NCBI GenBank assembly: GCA_023230925.1
Contig: JALNWK010000021.1
Coordinates: forward strand, 1-51,039
Direction of reading: 5' to 3'
DNA from: Limnochordia bacterium
Lineage (GTDB): Bacteria > Bacillota > Limnochordia > DUMW01
Length of the DNA: 51,039 nucleotides
Below, piece by piece: positions 25,018 to 33,350 of this stretch; position 1 is the first letter of the stretch, and every line of letters begins with the position of its first letter. The notes under the pieces were generated by a model. The model had not been told where the DNA came from. It saw only the letters and a list, made by a program, of their open reading frames with translations, and searched no databases. The position numbers and the translations under genes are program-made.

Positions 25018-26111
25018 AGATTACCTTCCCTCATATGGGTACACTTCATATCTCGGGTGCAAGTATCTTTCGGGGGTTAGGTCATGAGGTGATCATTACC
25101 CCTAAGCAGACCAAACAGACCTTGAATCTAGGGACTAAGTATTCCCCCGAGTGGGCTTGTTTGCCCCTGAAACTTACCGTGGGGAACTACATCGAGGCCT
25201 TGGAGCAGGGTGCCGATACCATTGTGATGGCAGGTGGTGCAGGTCCCTGCCGATTTGGTTACTATGCTGAGGTACAGCGACAGATCTTGTCAGATCTAGG
25301 ATATGATTATACAATGATAGTGATAGAGCCGCCGGATCGAGACCTTTGGGAAGTGGTAGAAAGACTAGGTGTGTTGAAAGGAAATAACGGACCGACGGGA
25401 GTTTGGCGGGCAATCCGCTTTGCCTGGGAAAAGTTCAAAGCCTGTGACCGGTTAGAGAAACAGGCCAATTGGTCCCGGGCGGTGGAAACCAGTCCAAAGG
25501 TGACAAGTAGATGCTTGGAGGAGGCTTTACGGGAAGTTGATCGGGCCAGCTCCATTGCCCAAGTTAAGAGGGCAACCAAAGAAGGTATCTCGGCTCTCAG
25601 GGACTGTGAACGTCCAAGTGCGGCGCCCCGGTTTAAGATTGGCTTAGTGGGCGAAATTTACACTGTGTTAGAGCCCTTTGTAAACATGCAAGTTGAGGAA
25701 AAACTTGGGCAGATGGGCGTTTACGTGGAGCGTACCATTTATTTAAGCGATTGGATCAAACGACATATCTTTTTGGCCTTCCGGAACAAGGCCTACCAAA
25801 GACGGCTCAGTAAGGAGTGTTCTCCCTATCTCAATCATTTTGTGGGAGGACACGGCCTTGAGACGGTGGCCCATACAGTTCAGATGGCTAAGGCAGGGTT
25901 TGATGGGGTGGTACACATACTGCCCTTTACGTGTATGCCTGAGATTGTAGCCCAGAGCGTGCTACAGCAGGTTAGCCGAGACATGAACTTCCCGGTATTA
26001 ACCCTTGTAGTGGATGAGCATACCGGTGAAGCAGGCTTTGCAACAAGGCTAGAGGCCTTCGTAGATCTGATTAACAGAAGGAAGAACGCAAAAATCCCAC
26101 TCGGCAGCTGA
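25014..26111 (+). CDS. COG3581-type protein (2-hydroxyacyl-CoA dehydratase-like partner)
   Basis: About 365 residues, the second half of the DUF2229-type pair. It starts MKITFPHMGTLHI and has cysteines in WACLPLKL, GPCRFGYY and LPFTCMPEIVAQS that are likely iron-sulfur ligands. It ends with VDEHTGEAGFATRLEAF, nearly the same C-terminal motif as its upstream partner, which shows common descent. ATG 25014 overlaps the upstream stop as ATGA and is preceded by GGAGGG. The frame extends upstream to 24999 but that lies inside the partner gene. Coupled translation suggests a heteromeric complex. Confidence 0.85.
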   Translation: MKITFPHMGTLHISGASIFRGLGHEVIITPKQTKQTLNLGTKYSPEWACLPLKLTVGNYIEALEQGADTIVMAGGAGPCRFGYYAEVQRQILSDLGYDYTMIVIEPPDRDLWEVVERLGVLKGNNGPTGVWRAIRFAWEKFKACDRLEKQANWSRAVETSPKVTSRCLEEALREVDRASSIAQVKRATKEGISALRDCERPSAAPRFKIGLVGEIYTVLEPFVNMQVEEKLGQMGVYVERTIYLSDWIKRHIFLAFRNKAYQRRLSKECSPYLNHFVGGHGLETVAHTVQMAKAGFDGVVHILPFTCMPEIVAQSVLQQVSRDMNFPVLTLVVDEHTGEAGFATRLEAFVDLINRRKNAKIPLGS

Positions 26112-26195
26112 GAATTGAGCTACCTTGGAGGTTGAAGTTGACATTAAGGGGGGAGTAGGGCGCATTCCTTAATAGAGATGGAGGGCGCCTGTTTT

Positions 26196-27167
26196 ATGAT
26201 CAGGGGTTATCTTGGGATCGATGTTGGTTCAGTAAGTACTAATCTTGTGGTCGTTGATGAGGAATTCCAGGTGATTGAAAGTCTATATTTGCGCACCCAG
26301 GGCAAACCCATTGAGGCCATTCAAAAGGGGTTGCGGGAGCTTGCTAAAAGACTAGGTGACACTGAGATTATGGGTGTTGGCACCACCGGTAGTGGACGGC
26401 AGTTAGCCGGTGTGATGGTGGATGCCGATGTAGTAAAAAACGAGATTACTGCCCATGCAGTGGCCGCATCCATCGCGGTTCCCGATGTAAAAACAGTGTT
26501 GGAGATTGGCGGTCAGGATTCAAAGATTATTATCCTGCGGGAAGGTGTTGTGGTGGATTTTGCCATGAATACGGTCTGCGCGGCGGGAACGGGATCCTTT
26601 CTAGACCAACAGGCGGCAAGGCTTGATGTGCCCATTGAGGATTTTGGAGAATTAGCCCTAGAAGCCACTAATCCAGTGCGGATCGCCGGTCGCTGCACAG
26701 TATTTGCCGAATCGGACATGATCCACAAGCAACAGATGGGTCACCAAGTCCCGGATATTGTGGCTGGGTTGTGCGAGGCCATGGTCCGCAACTACTTAAA
26801 CAACGTAGGTAAGGGTAAGGAGATTCTGGCTCCCGTAGTTTTCCAAGGGGGTGTTGCCGCTAATGTAGGGATCAAGGCGGCCTTCTCCCAGGCCCTAGGG
26901 GTGGATGTGATTGTGCCTCCCTACTTTGGGGTGATGGGCTCCATTGGGGCTGCGGTGTTGGCCAAAGAAGAAGTTGAACACACGGGCAAGAAGACCTCCT
27001 TTGCGGGGTTTGAGATTAGCGATGCCACCTATGAAGCTACTAGCTTTGAGTGTGAAGACTGTCCTAATCGGTGTGAGATTGTAAATATCATCAAGGATGG
27101 TACTGTGGTAGCCCGGTGGGGGTCCCGTTGCGGGAAGCATAGTACGGCCCAATCCCACGCAAGTTAA
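26196..27167 (+). CDS. BadF/HgdC-type acyl-CoA dehydratase activase ATPase
   Basis: A 323-residue ASKHA-fold ATPase that delivers an electron to a dehydratase-type partner upon ATP hydrolysis. It shows GIDVGSVSTN (7-16), GTTGSGR (62-68), EIGGQDSK (103-110) and QGGVAANVG (217-225). The two cysteines that hold the bridging [4Fe-4S] cluster in HgdC are present at Cys128 (NTVCAAGTGSF) and Cys167 (GRCTVFAESD). The C-terminus adds a four-cysteine motif, Cys286-x2-Cys289-x3-Cys293 with Cys312, beyond the usual activase core. ATG 26196 with GGAGGG 10 bases upstream is preferred over ATG 26178. It follows its two probable targets by 84 bases. Confidence 0.9.
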   Translation: MIRGYLGIDVGSVSTNLVVVDEEFQVIESLYLRTQGKPIEAIQKGLRELAKRLGDTEIMGVGTTGSGRQLAGVMVDADVVKNEITAHAVAASIAVPDVKTVLEIGGQDSKIIILREGVVVDFAMNTVCAAGTGSFLDQQAARLDVPIEDFGELALEATNPVRIAGRCTVFAESDMIHKQQMGHQVPDIVAGLCEAMVRNYLNNVGKGKEILAPVVFQGGVAANVGIKAAFSQALGVDVIVPPYFGVMGSIGAAVLAKEEVEHTGKKTSFAGFEISDATYEATSFECEDCPNRCEIVNIIKDGTVVARWGSRCGKHSTAQSHAS

Positions 27168-27171
27168 GCCT

Positions 27172-27199
27172 TTGCAAAGCCTAAAAACTGTGATACACT
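27172..27199 (+). promoter_or_regulatory. probable lysA promoter
   Basis: TTGCAA (27172-27177) is followed after 16 bases by TACACT (27194-27199), in the 64-base gap before lysA. The match is moderate. There is no lysine riboswitch in this gap. Confidence 0.4.
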
Positions 27200-27231
27200 G
27201 TGGATATTAACTCTTTAGGCGGTGGAAGTTG

Positions 27232-28569
27232 ATGCGGGGGCTTTTGCGGGATAACATGGAGATTAATGGGCAAGGTCATTTGGTGATCGGCGGCTGTGAT
27301 GTTAGCGAGCTTGCCGGGCAGTACGGTACTCCCCTTTATATTATGGATGAGACACTGATCCGCAGTGCATGTCGGGAATACGTAGAGTCCTTCAGTAGTC
27401 TTTTTGCCGAAAGTCAGGTGATCTATGCGGGAAAGGCCTTCTTGACCACGGGTATGTGTCAGATCATCAAAGAAGAGGGCTTAGCATTAGATGTTGTCTC
27501 CGGTGGGGAGCTTTTTACGGCATTGGCCGCTGAGTTTCCCCGGGAGCTGATCTACTTCCATGGGAACAATAAATCCCCTGAGGAAATAGATTTTGCGCTG
27601 GAAGCCCGCATTGGCTGCTTCGTCGTTGACAATCTCTGGGAACTGGAACTGCTCAATGAAAAGGCTAGGAAACACAACTGGAAAGCACCGGTACTATTAC
27701 GGATCACACCGGGAGTGGAAGCCCATACCCATGTCTACGTGCAAACCGGACAACTGGATTCAAAGTTTGGATTTGGCCTAGCGAAGGGTGTGGCCATAGA
27801 AGCCGTAAGGCAGGCGGCATCCTTGGAGCACATTGATTGGCGGGGTTTGCATTGTCATATAGGCTCGCAAATCTTAGAACTGGACTGTTATGGTGTGGCA
27901 GTTGAGTTGATGTTTGATTTCATGGCCCAGATCAAGCGGGACTTAGGTAAAGAGATCCGAGAGCTTGATCTAGGTGGTGGCCTTGGCATTCGCTACACCG
28001 CCACTGATAAACCGAAAACACCAAGGGAGTATGCCCAGGTCCTGGCGGCTAGTGTAGCCGATGCGGCCCGTAGGCACAAGCTCAGTATCCCGAAGATCTG
28101 TGTTGAACCGGGGCGCTCCATTGCCGGACCTGCGGGGACGACTCTATACACAATTGGATCCATTAAGGAAATTCCCGGGATTCGGACCTATGTTGCCATA
28201 GATGGCGGTATGTCTGATAATCCTCGGGTGGCCTTATATGATGCGAAATATGAGGGTATTGTGGCTAACAAAGGGGACCAAGCGCCCCAACAGGTGGTAT
28301 CTGTTGCGGGCAAATGCTGTGAATCTGGCGATATGCTCATCTGGGATCTGCCGGTTCCCCATATTGTACCAGGGGACCTTTTGGCGGTGTTTGCCACAGG
28401 AGCCTATACCTTCTCCATGGCCAGTAATTACAATCGGCTACTGCGTCCACCGGTGGTACTAGTCAACAATGGTAGTCATCGGTTGATGGTCAAGGGCCAA
28501 TCCTACGAGGACTTAATCACCCATGACCTGGACGTGGAAGGCTGTTCTGATTGCTCTAAAGTATCTTGA
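27232..28569 (+). CDS. lysA: diaminopimelate decarboxylase
   Basis: A 445-residue PLP enzyme that decarboxylates meso-diaminopimelate to L-lysine. The PLP lysine is Lys68 in VIYAGKAF. HCHIGSQI (about 204-211), GGGLGIRY (about 246-253), EPGRSI and CCESGDML complete the fold-III decarboxylase signature. TTG 27229 and ATG 27232 are both possible starts; ATG with GGTGGAAG upstream is chosen. The end is Cys-containing (CSDCSKVS), slightly longer than usual. It completes lysine synthesis with dapF, found on the other strand at 9991. Confidence 0.96.
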   Translation: MRGLLRDNMEINGQGHLVIGGCDVSELAGQYGTPLYIMDETLIRSACREYVESFSSLFAESQVIYAGKAFLTTGMCQIIKEEGLALDVVSGGELFTALAAEFPRELIYFHGNNKSPEEIDFALEARIGCFVVDNLWELELLNEKARKHNWKAPVLLRITPGVEAHTHVYVQTGQLDSKFGFGLAKGVAIEAVRQAASLEHIDWRGLHCHIGSQILELDCYGVAVELMFDFMAQIKRDLGKEIRELDLGGGLGIRYTATDKPKTPREYAQVLAASVADAARRHKLSIPKICVEPGRSIAGPAGTTLYTIGSIKEIPGIRTYVAIDGGMSDNPRVALYDAKYEGIVANKGDQAPQQVVSVAGKCCESGDMLIWDLPVPHIVPGDLLAVFATGAYTFSMASNYNRLLRPPVVLVNNGSHRLMVKGQSYEDLITHDLDVEGCSDCSKVS

Positions 28570-28584
28570 CGAACGGAGTCTACC

Positions 28585-29217
28585 ATGCTGCAAAACCTAG
28601 ATCTTATATCCATTGTTTTCCAGGTCATCGCGGTCTTATTTGCTATTAGTGTCCATGAGTATGCCCACGGGTTTATATCATACCGATTGGGCGATCCAAC
28701 GCCCCGTCTTGAAGGGCGGCTATCTTTGAATCCCTTAGCCCACCTGGATCCGATCGGAACCTTGATGCTAGTTGTGTTTCGCTTTGGATGGGCAAAACCG
28801 GTCATGGTAAACCCGACCTACTACCAAAATCCGAGGAAGGGCATGATGTATGTTAGCCTCGCAGGACCAGGTGCCAATGTGCTTACCGCCTATATTTTCG
28901 CCTTCATCCGTTGGGTCTTCGTTCATTTTATCATCGAGTGGTTTCCAGGGATGAATTTTCGTACTGTGGTCATGTTGGTATACTTCTTGGACTTAAATAT
29001 TATCATCAATCTGGGGCTAGCGGCCTTTAACCTAATCCCTGTCCCACCCTTGGACGGTTCCAAGATCCTCGGTGGACTGTTGCCCTACCGATACAGAAGG
29101 GTACTATATACCCTGGAACAGTATGGCCCGATTATCCTGGTCATCTTGCTTTTTACCGGCATCGCCGGCAAGATCGTCTCACCGATTGTCCGGGTGCTAG
29201 GGTACTTCATTCTATAA
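28585..29217 (+). CDS. site-2-protease family membrane metallopeptidase (M50)
   Basis: A 210-residue integral membrane zinc protease. The zinc motif HEYAH is at 24-28 in the first hydrophobic segment, and the second motif NLIPVPPLDGSK near 148-159 provides the Asp ligand. About five membrane helices are visible. This short form without a PDZ domain is common in Bacillota next to scpA/scpB and trpS; substrates are unknown. ATG 28585 has ACGGAG about 9 bases upstream. The HD gene starts 3 bases after its stop. Confidence 0.9.
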   Translation: MLQNLDLISIVFQVIAVLFAISVHEYAHGFISYRLGDPTPRLEGRLSLNPLAHLDPIGTLMLVVFRFGWAKPVMVNPTYYQNPRKGMMYVSLAGPGANVLTAYIFAFIRWVFVHFIIEWFPGMNFRTVVMLVYFLDLNIIINLGLAAFNLIPVPPLDGSKILGGLLPYRYRRVLYTLEQYGPIILVILLFTGIAGKIVSPIVRVLGYFIL

Positions 29218-29219
29218 CC

Positions 29220-29747
29220 ATGGTCAGGCGGATTAAGCAAGGGATTAGGTACATGTTCACAAAAATGAAGGCCGAGGATTACGCCTTTGTCCATAGGTTC
29301 CTCAACGAGAAAGAACAAGCACTGTTTAGGAAAATGACAGAGGCAGATCAAAGGCATTGTGTGGCAGTGGCCGAGGATGCGGCAGAGCAGGTTTTGCTAC
29401 CGGATCAACAGTGGTTACTGACCAAGGCAGCCTTGCTCCATGATATTGGCAAAGGGGATTGCTCCCTTTTACTTTTAGACCGCATTTTGTATACTATAAT
29501 GGTTAGGGTGGCACCGGATTATCTAGCCTCCCTAAGGTTATCCCTAGGAAAGAAGTCCTTTTTTACTTGTCGTAGACAAGCCTTATATATTCAACACAAC
29601 CATGCTAAGCGGGGTGCCCATTTGGCCCGGAGTATTGGTTGTCCTGAGGATGTTGTCAGGCTTATTGGGGCTCACCATGGGGATAGAGAAGATCATGTCA
29701 ATATGCGCCTGCTAAAATGCTTGCAGGATGCTGATCGGCGTAATTGA
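29220..29747 (+). CDS. HD-domain phosphohydrolase
   Basis: A 175-residue HD-superfamily protein. LLHDIGKGD (about 72-80) carries the HD metal pair, followed by HNHAKRG (about 122-128) and AHHGDREDH (about 142-150). Such small HD proteins hydrolyse nucleotides or phosphate esters; the substrate is not predictable. ATG 29220 is 3 bases after the M50 stop with no strong ribosome site. ATG 29253 preceded by GGGATTAGG is an alternative that keeps the whole domain. The operon M50-HD-trpS-scpA-scpB is a recurrent Bacillota order. Confidence 0.82.
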   Translation: MVRRIKQGIRYMFTKMKAEDYAFVHRFLNEKEQALFRKMTEADQRHCVAVAEDAAEQVLLPDQQWLLTKAALLHDIGKGDCSLLLLDRILYTIMVRVAPDYLASLRLSLGKKSFFTCRRQALYIQHNHAKRGAHLARSIGCPEDVVRLIGAHHGDREDHVNMRLLKCLQDADRRN

Positions 29748-29750
29748 CAC

Positions 29751-29783
29751 AGAAGGGGGTTTTGCGCCTTTGGCGCAACTGTT
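29751..29783 (+). promoter_or_regulatory. trpS start region: hairpin between ribosome site and ATG
   Basis: The only good ribosome site for trpS, AGAAGGGGG at 29751-29759, ends 24 bases before ATG 29784, too far for normal initiation. Between them is a perfect 7-base-pair hairpin, TTGCGCC (29762-29768), loop TTT, GGCGCAA (29772-29778). If the hairpin forms, the effective distance drops to 7 bases. No in-frame upstream start codon exists in this leader. No T-box element is seen. Confidence 0.65.
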
Positions 29784-30776
29784 ATGGCAGAGAAGAAAAA
29801 AGGCAGAATACTAAGTGGGATGCGCCCCACCGGTAAGCTACATCTAGGCAATTTATTCGGTGCACTGGATAACTGGGTGAAGCTGCAAGAAGACTATGAT
29901 TGCTACTATATGGTGGCGGACTGGCATGCGCTGACCACTGGTTACGAGGATACCACGGATTTAAAGGACAACACCGTGGAGTTGGTTATTGATTGGCTTA
30001 GTGCCGGCGTGGACCCGAAGAAAAGTGTTATTTTTCGGCAGTCGGATGTGAAAGAACACGGAGAGCTATACTTGCTATTCTCCATGATTACGCCCTTAGG
30101 TTGGCTGGAGCGCTGCCCCACATACAAAGAGCAATTAAGACAGATTACCGGTCGAGATATTACGACCCACGGCTTTCTGGGGTACCCGGTACTAATGGCG
30201 GCAGATATTCTGGTGTATAAATCCGACACCATACCCGTAGGGGAGGACCAGTTACCCCACCTAGAGCTTACCCGGGAGCTAGCTCGCAGATTCAACTATT
30301 TGTATGGACCGGTATTTCCTGAACCAGCACCAAAGTTGAATCGGGTAACCTTGCTACTAGGGACCGATGGACGGAAAATGAGCAAAAGCTACGGAAATGA
30401 GATCCGGATGAGTGATGACGAAAAGACCGTCCGGGAGAAGGTTTCGCAGATGATCACTGATCCCAATCGGATCCGACGCAAAGATCCGGGTAACCCCGAA
30501 GTCTGCTCTGTGTACACAATGCATCGGGCCTTTGCGGAAGCAGGGCTCCTCGATGAGATTGACCAGAACTGTCGCACCGCGGGGATTGGCTGTGTGGACT
30601 GCAAGAAGAGGCTAGCCGACAACATGGTGGCCTATCTGTCCCCGATTTGGGAAAGACGTGCTGAGCTTGAACAGAACCGGAACGTGGTTCATGAGATTTT
30701 AGAGGAGGGCGCAGGGCAAGCTCGTCAAGTGGCAAGCCGAACCTTGGCTGAGGTACGGGAGGCAATGCGCATTTAG
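29784..30776 (+). CDS. trpS: tryptophanyl-tRNA synthetase
   Basis: A 330-residue class I aminoacyl-tRNA synthetase. The HIGH-type motif is KLHLGN (18-23) after SGMRPTG, and KMSKS is at 198-202. GEDQLPHLELTRE (about 153-165) and TDPNRIRRKDPGNP are typical of TrpS. Length is normal. The N-terminus MAEKKKGRILSGMRPTG fits a start at 29784. The start has an unusual upstream layout, described separately. scpA begins 3 bases after the stop. Confidence 0.97.
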   Translation: MAEKKKGRILSGMRPTGKLHLGNLFGALDNWVKLQEDYDCYYMVADWHALTTGYEDTTDLKDNTVELVIDWLSAGVDPKKSVIFRQSDVKEHGELYLLFSMITPLGWLERCPTYKEQLRQITGRDITTHGFLGYPVLMAADILVYKSDTIPVGEDQLPHLELTRELARRFNYLYGPVFPEPAPKLNRVTLLLGTDGRKMSKSYGNEIRMSDDEKTVREKVSQMITDPNRIRRKDPGNPEVCSVYTMHRAFAEAGLLDEIDQNCRTAGIGCVDCKKRLADNMVAYLSPIWERRAELEQNRNVVHEILEEGAGQARQVASRTLAEVREAMRI

Positions 30777-30779
30777 GTA

Positions 30780-31514
30780 ATGGCCTATCAGGTTAAACTT
30801 CCGATCTTCCAAGGACCTTTAGATTTGTTGCTTACCCTCGTCGAGGAACAGAAGCTGCCGATCACGGAAATAGCCCTAGGTCAGGTTGCGGATCAGTATC
30901 TAGACTATGTGGCCGCCATGCCGGAACTGGACTTAACTTATTGCACCCAGTTTCTAAGCTATGCGGTCACTTTGTTTCAGATCAAAGCGGCGGCCTTGCT
31001 GCCTAGCCCCCCGGTTATAGATACCCAGGATCTCGTGGATGAAGAAGAGGAAAAACAGATCCTTTTAGAGCGATTACTGGAATACCGCAAGTTTAAGGTG
31101 CTGGCGATGCGACTACGGGAGGTGGCCATCCGGGTGGCTGGTACCTTTGCCCGCCCCAAAGCCACAATTCCCAAATCCGGCCCCGAGCCAGTTACAGGAC
31201 TTGATCTAAGTTGTCTAGTGGAGTCTTTCAAGGAAGCACAGCGGTCCCAAGCAGAACGGAACCAAGTCTTGCAGCCTTTGAGGGGTAAAATAGATTTGGG
31301 TCGCAGGATTATTGAAGTGTATCGGCGAGTGAGGAAAGTAGGGAGCACCTCCTTTTCCAGCTTAGCCGGTCCAAAGAGGGACCCTTGGGAAAAGCTTGGC
31401 TTATTCCTAGCTTTGCTTGAGCTTACCGACCGGGGACGCATCCAATTGGATCAGGCGGAACCCTTTGGTGAGATCCAAATTGAACTGGCTTCCCAAAGGG
31501 GGGAACGATCATGA
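30780..31514 (+). CDS. scpA: segregation and condensation protein A
   Basis: A 244-residue kleisin subunit of the SMC-ScpAB condensin that compacts and segregates chromosomes. The N-terminus YQVKLPIFQGPLDLLLTLVEE and the phrases LDYVAAMPELDL, AVTLFQIKAAALLP and LLERLLEYRKFK are family marks. The C-terminal winged helix contains FLALLELTDRGRIQLDQ. ATG 30780 follows the trpS stop by 3 bases. The stop overlaps the scpB ATG (ATGA), so the two are coupled. Confidence 0.95.
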   Translation: MAYQVKLPIFQGPLDLLLTLVEEQKLPITEIALGQVADQYLDYVAAMPELDLTYCTQFLSYAVTLFQIKAAALLPSPPVIDTQDLVDEEEEKQILLERLLEYRKFKVLAMRLREVAIRVAGTFARPKATIPKSGPEPVTGLDLSCLVESFKEAQRSQAERNQVLQPLRGKIDLGRRIIEVYRRVRKVGSTSFSSLAGPKRDPWEKLGLFLALLELTDRGRIQLDQAEPFGEIQIELASQRGERS

Positions 31515-32011
31515 CGGACAGACTCAAAGGGGCCCTAGAGGCAATCCTTTTTGCCTCCATGGCGCCGGTAAGCCTAGATACCCTAGCCCGTTTACTGAGC
31601 ATCGAGCCAGTAGAAGTTGAAGAATTAGTCCTGGATCTTGAACGATCACTGGCTTCGTCCCAACGGGGTGTTGCCTTATTCCGACATGCTGGGGGTTACC
31701 AGCTACGAACAAAGGCGGAGTACGAAGAGATCCTGCTGGAGCTTGGTCGACAGGCGGAGACTAGGTTGAGTGATGCGGCCATAGAAACCTTAAGTATTAT
31801 TGCCTACAAGCAGCCCATTACCCGGGCGGAGATCGAGGACATCCGGGGGGTGCGGGCGGACAGCGCGATTAAAACCCTTATGGACCGGGGCCTAATCGAG
31901 GAGGTTGGCCGCAAAAAGACCATTGGACGCCCCTTAATGTACGGAACTACCCTGTTGTTTCTCGAAAGCTTCGGTCTAGATAGTCTAGAATCTCTTCCAC
32001 AGGTGGAGTAG
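31511..32011 (+). CDS. scpB: segregation and condensation protein B
   Basis: A 166-residue tandem winged-helix partner of ScpA. It starts LKGALEAILFASMAPVSLDTLARL and contains ETLSIIAYKQPITRAEIEDIRG and GRPLMYGTT, both diagnostic. ATG 31511 overlaps the scpA stop. Length is normal. A DUF2953 gene follows after 30 bases, continuing a conserved Bacillota block. Confidence 0.95.
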   Translation: MTDRLKGALEAILFASMAPVSLDTLARLLSIEPVEVEELVLDLERSLASSQRGVALFRHAGGYQLRTKAEYEEILLELGRQAETRLSDAAIETLSIIAYKQPITRAEIEDIRGVRADSAIKTLMDRGLIEEVGRKKTIGRPLMYGTTLLFLESFGLDSLESLPQVE

Positions 32012-32041
32012 AGACTGCCAACTTGGTTAAAATAGGGTAGG

Positions 32042-32740
32042 GTGAGATGTTTGGTAGTCTATATTGTACTGGGCCTATTGATTTTGGTATTGTGCGCTCC
32101 TGTGATGGTTCACGTTTTTTTTGCTAGTGTTAACGCGGACCTTTACTTTGGTATTTCCCTAGGTTTCTTGCATATTGGCAAAGTTACATACCAGAAGCGG
32201 ATGGATCTAGAGGATGCTGTCCATTGGGCATTGGACAGAAGTGTGGACACCGTGGTGGGTAGAATCCGGGAAATACGTACTGTATTTGTAAAACATCTAA
32301 CCCGCATCTTGGGACAGCGTACTCTAATCAACATCGGTTACATGATGTTAACTGGACTACCTCCTAGTCAAAGTTCAAGTCTGGAACAAGCCAAAGCTCT
32401 TTCCAAGGAACTGTTTAGGAAATCCCCCGAGCACCTAACCTCTTTTGATCTTGAGCTTGTGATCGGACTCAATGATGCTGCTTATACGGCGTATTCCTAT
32501 GCGGTGTTTGCTGCTTTGGGGGCCGGGCTGAAGGGTTACTTAATAGACCATTCCAAAGCCATTGATCCAAGGATTTGTGTTACTGCGGAGTTTACTGATC
32601 CTCAGTTCACGATGGACCTTGACTGCATATTTCGCTTGGTTCCAGGCCATATTATACTAGTAGCACTGGCTAATTTGGTCAAGGCACTGTTTCGGAAAGG
32701 GGCTAATTGGATATGGACGGAAACTCTCAGCACCCCATAG
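32042..32740 (+). CDS. DUF2953-like membrane protein
   Basis: A 232-residue protein with an N-terminal membrane helix (about 4-27) and a second hydrophobic stretch near 192-207. Position directly before ytfJ, length and the pattern LGLNDAAYTAYSYAVFAALGAGL-like segment (GLNDAAYTAYS, about 142-152) match DUF2953 proteins, which are regularly linked to ytfJ/gerW in spore formers. The start is GTG 32042 with TAGGGTAGG upstream. The 3' end overlaps ytfJ by 28 bases. Function is unknown; a sporulation role is inferred from context only. Confidence 0.7.
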   Translation: MRCLVVYIVLGLLILVLCAPVMVHVFFASVNADLYFGISLGFLHIGKVTYQKRMDLEDAVHWALDRSVDTVVGRIREIRTVFVKHLTRILGQRTLINIGYMMLTGLPPSQSSSLEQAKALSKELFRKSPEHLTSFDLELVIGLNDAAYTAYSYAVFAALGAGLKGYLIDHSKAIDPRICVTAEFTDPQFTMDLDCIFRLVPGHIILVALANLVKALFRKGANWIWTETLSTP

Positions 32741-33135
32741 AAGGTATCATGAAGACTGCCATGGATAGTATTAAGACTATGGTGGATGTAAATACCATAC
32801 TAGGTGACCCGGTGGAGACCGCTGACGGATCGGTGATTATCCCTGTTTCAAGGGTCAGTTTTGGGTTTGCCGCTGGAGGCACTGAGTTTACCTCGGATAC
32901 CGCAGATAAGCCCACCGCAAATGCTTCCAAGGCTCCCCATCCTTTCGGTGGAGGTAGTGGAGCGGGGATTTCCCTGCATCCTGTGGCGTTTCTGGTTCTC
33001 AGTGCAGGAGTGGTGCGGCTACTGCCCATCAGCAAGGAAGTCATTTTTGATCGCATCTTGGATCTAGTGCCCGAGGTGCTAGATCAGATTACTAACAAGG
33101 GTGGTACAACGACCACTCTGCGGAACAAGCCCTGA
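32713..33135 (+). CDS. ytfJ: sporulation protein YtfJ (GerW family)
   Basis: A 140-residue protein of the GerW/YtfJ family, forespore-made and needed for efficient germination in Bacillus. The core VDVNTILGDPVETADGSVIIPVSRV is readable in pieces (NTILGDPVE, GSVIIPVSRVSFGFAAGG), then a glycine-rich segment FGGGSGAGIS and HPVAFLVL. ATG 32713 is 10 bases after GGAAAGGGG; TTG 32707 is an alternative. It ends the trpS-scp operon and is followed by two hairpins. Confidence 0.92.
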   Translation: MDGNSQHPIEGIMKTAMDSIKTMVDVNTILGDPVETADGSVIIPVSRVSFGFAAGGTEFTSDTADKPTANASKAPHPFGGGSGAGISLHPVAFLVLSAGVVRLLPISKEVIFDRILDLVPEVLDQITNKGGTTTTLRNKP

Positions 33136-33166
33136 CGGTCATCGTCTGGCGGCTCATTTCCTCCCG

Positions 33167-33247
33167 GGTCTACCAGTAGACCGTTCTTATGCCCTTAGGT
33201 AAGGATTAGAGGGAGCGAAACGGGAACCCTCCGGGGAAGCGCTCCCT
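33167..33247 (+). terminator. two hairpins after ytfJ
   Basis: GGTCTAC (33167-33173) pairs with GTAGACC (33176-33182) and is followed by GTTCTT. AGGGAGCG (33210-33217) pairs with CGCTCCCT (33240-33247) around a 22-base loop that can pair partly on itself. Neither has a long T-run. Together they probably end the operon. The rest of the 215-base gap before the next gene shows nothing else. Confidence 0.5.
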
Positions 33248-33350
33248 TGGTTCAAGCAAAACATCCTATAGCTCTAAAGCAAGGGCCGGTATCATCTCCG
33301 ATCCTCCAGGCATACAATATCATATGGGCATTGTGTTAAGGGGGGGTTAG

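Noticed and set aside
29748..29783. T-box riboswitch for trpS
   Set aside because: The leader is only 36 bases within an operon and lacks the T-box sequence; the hairpin alone is the signal.
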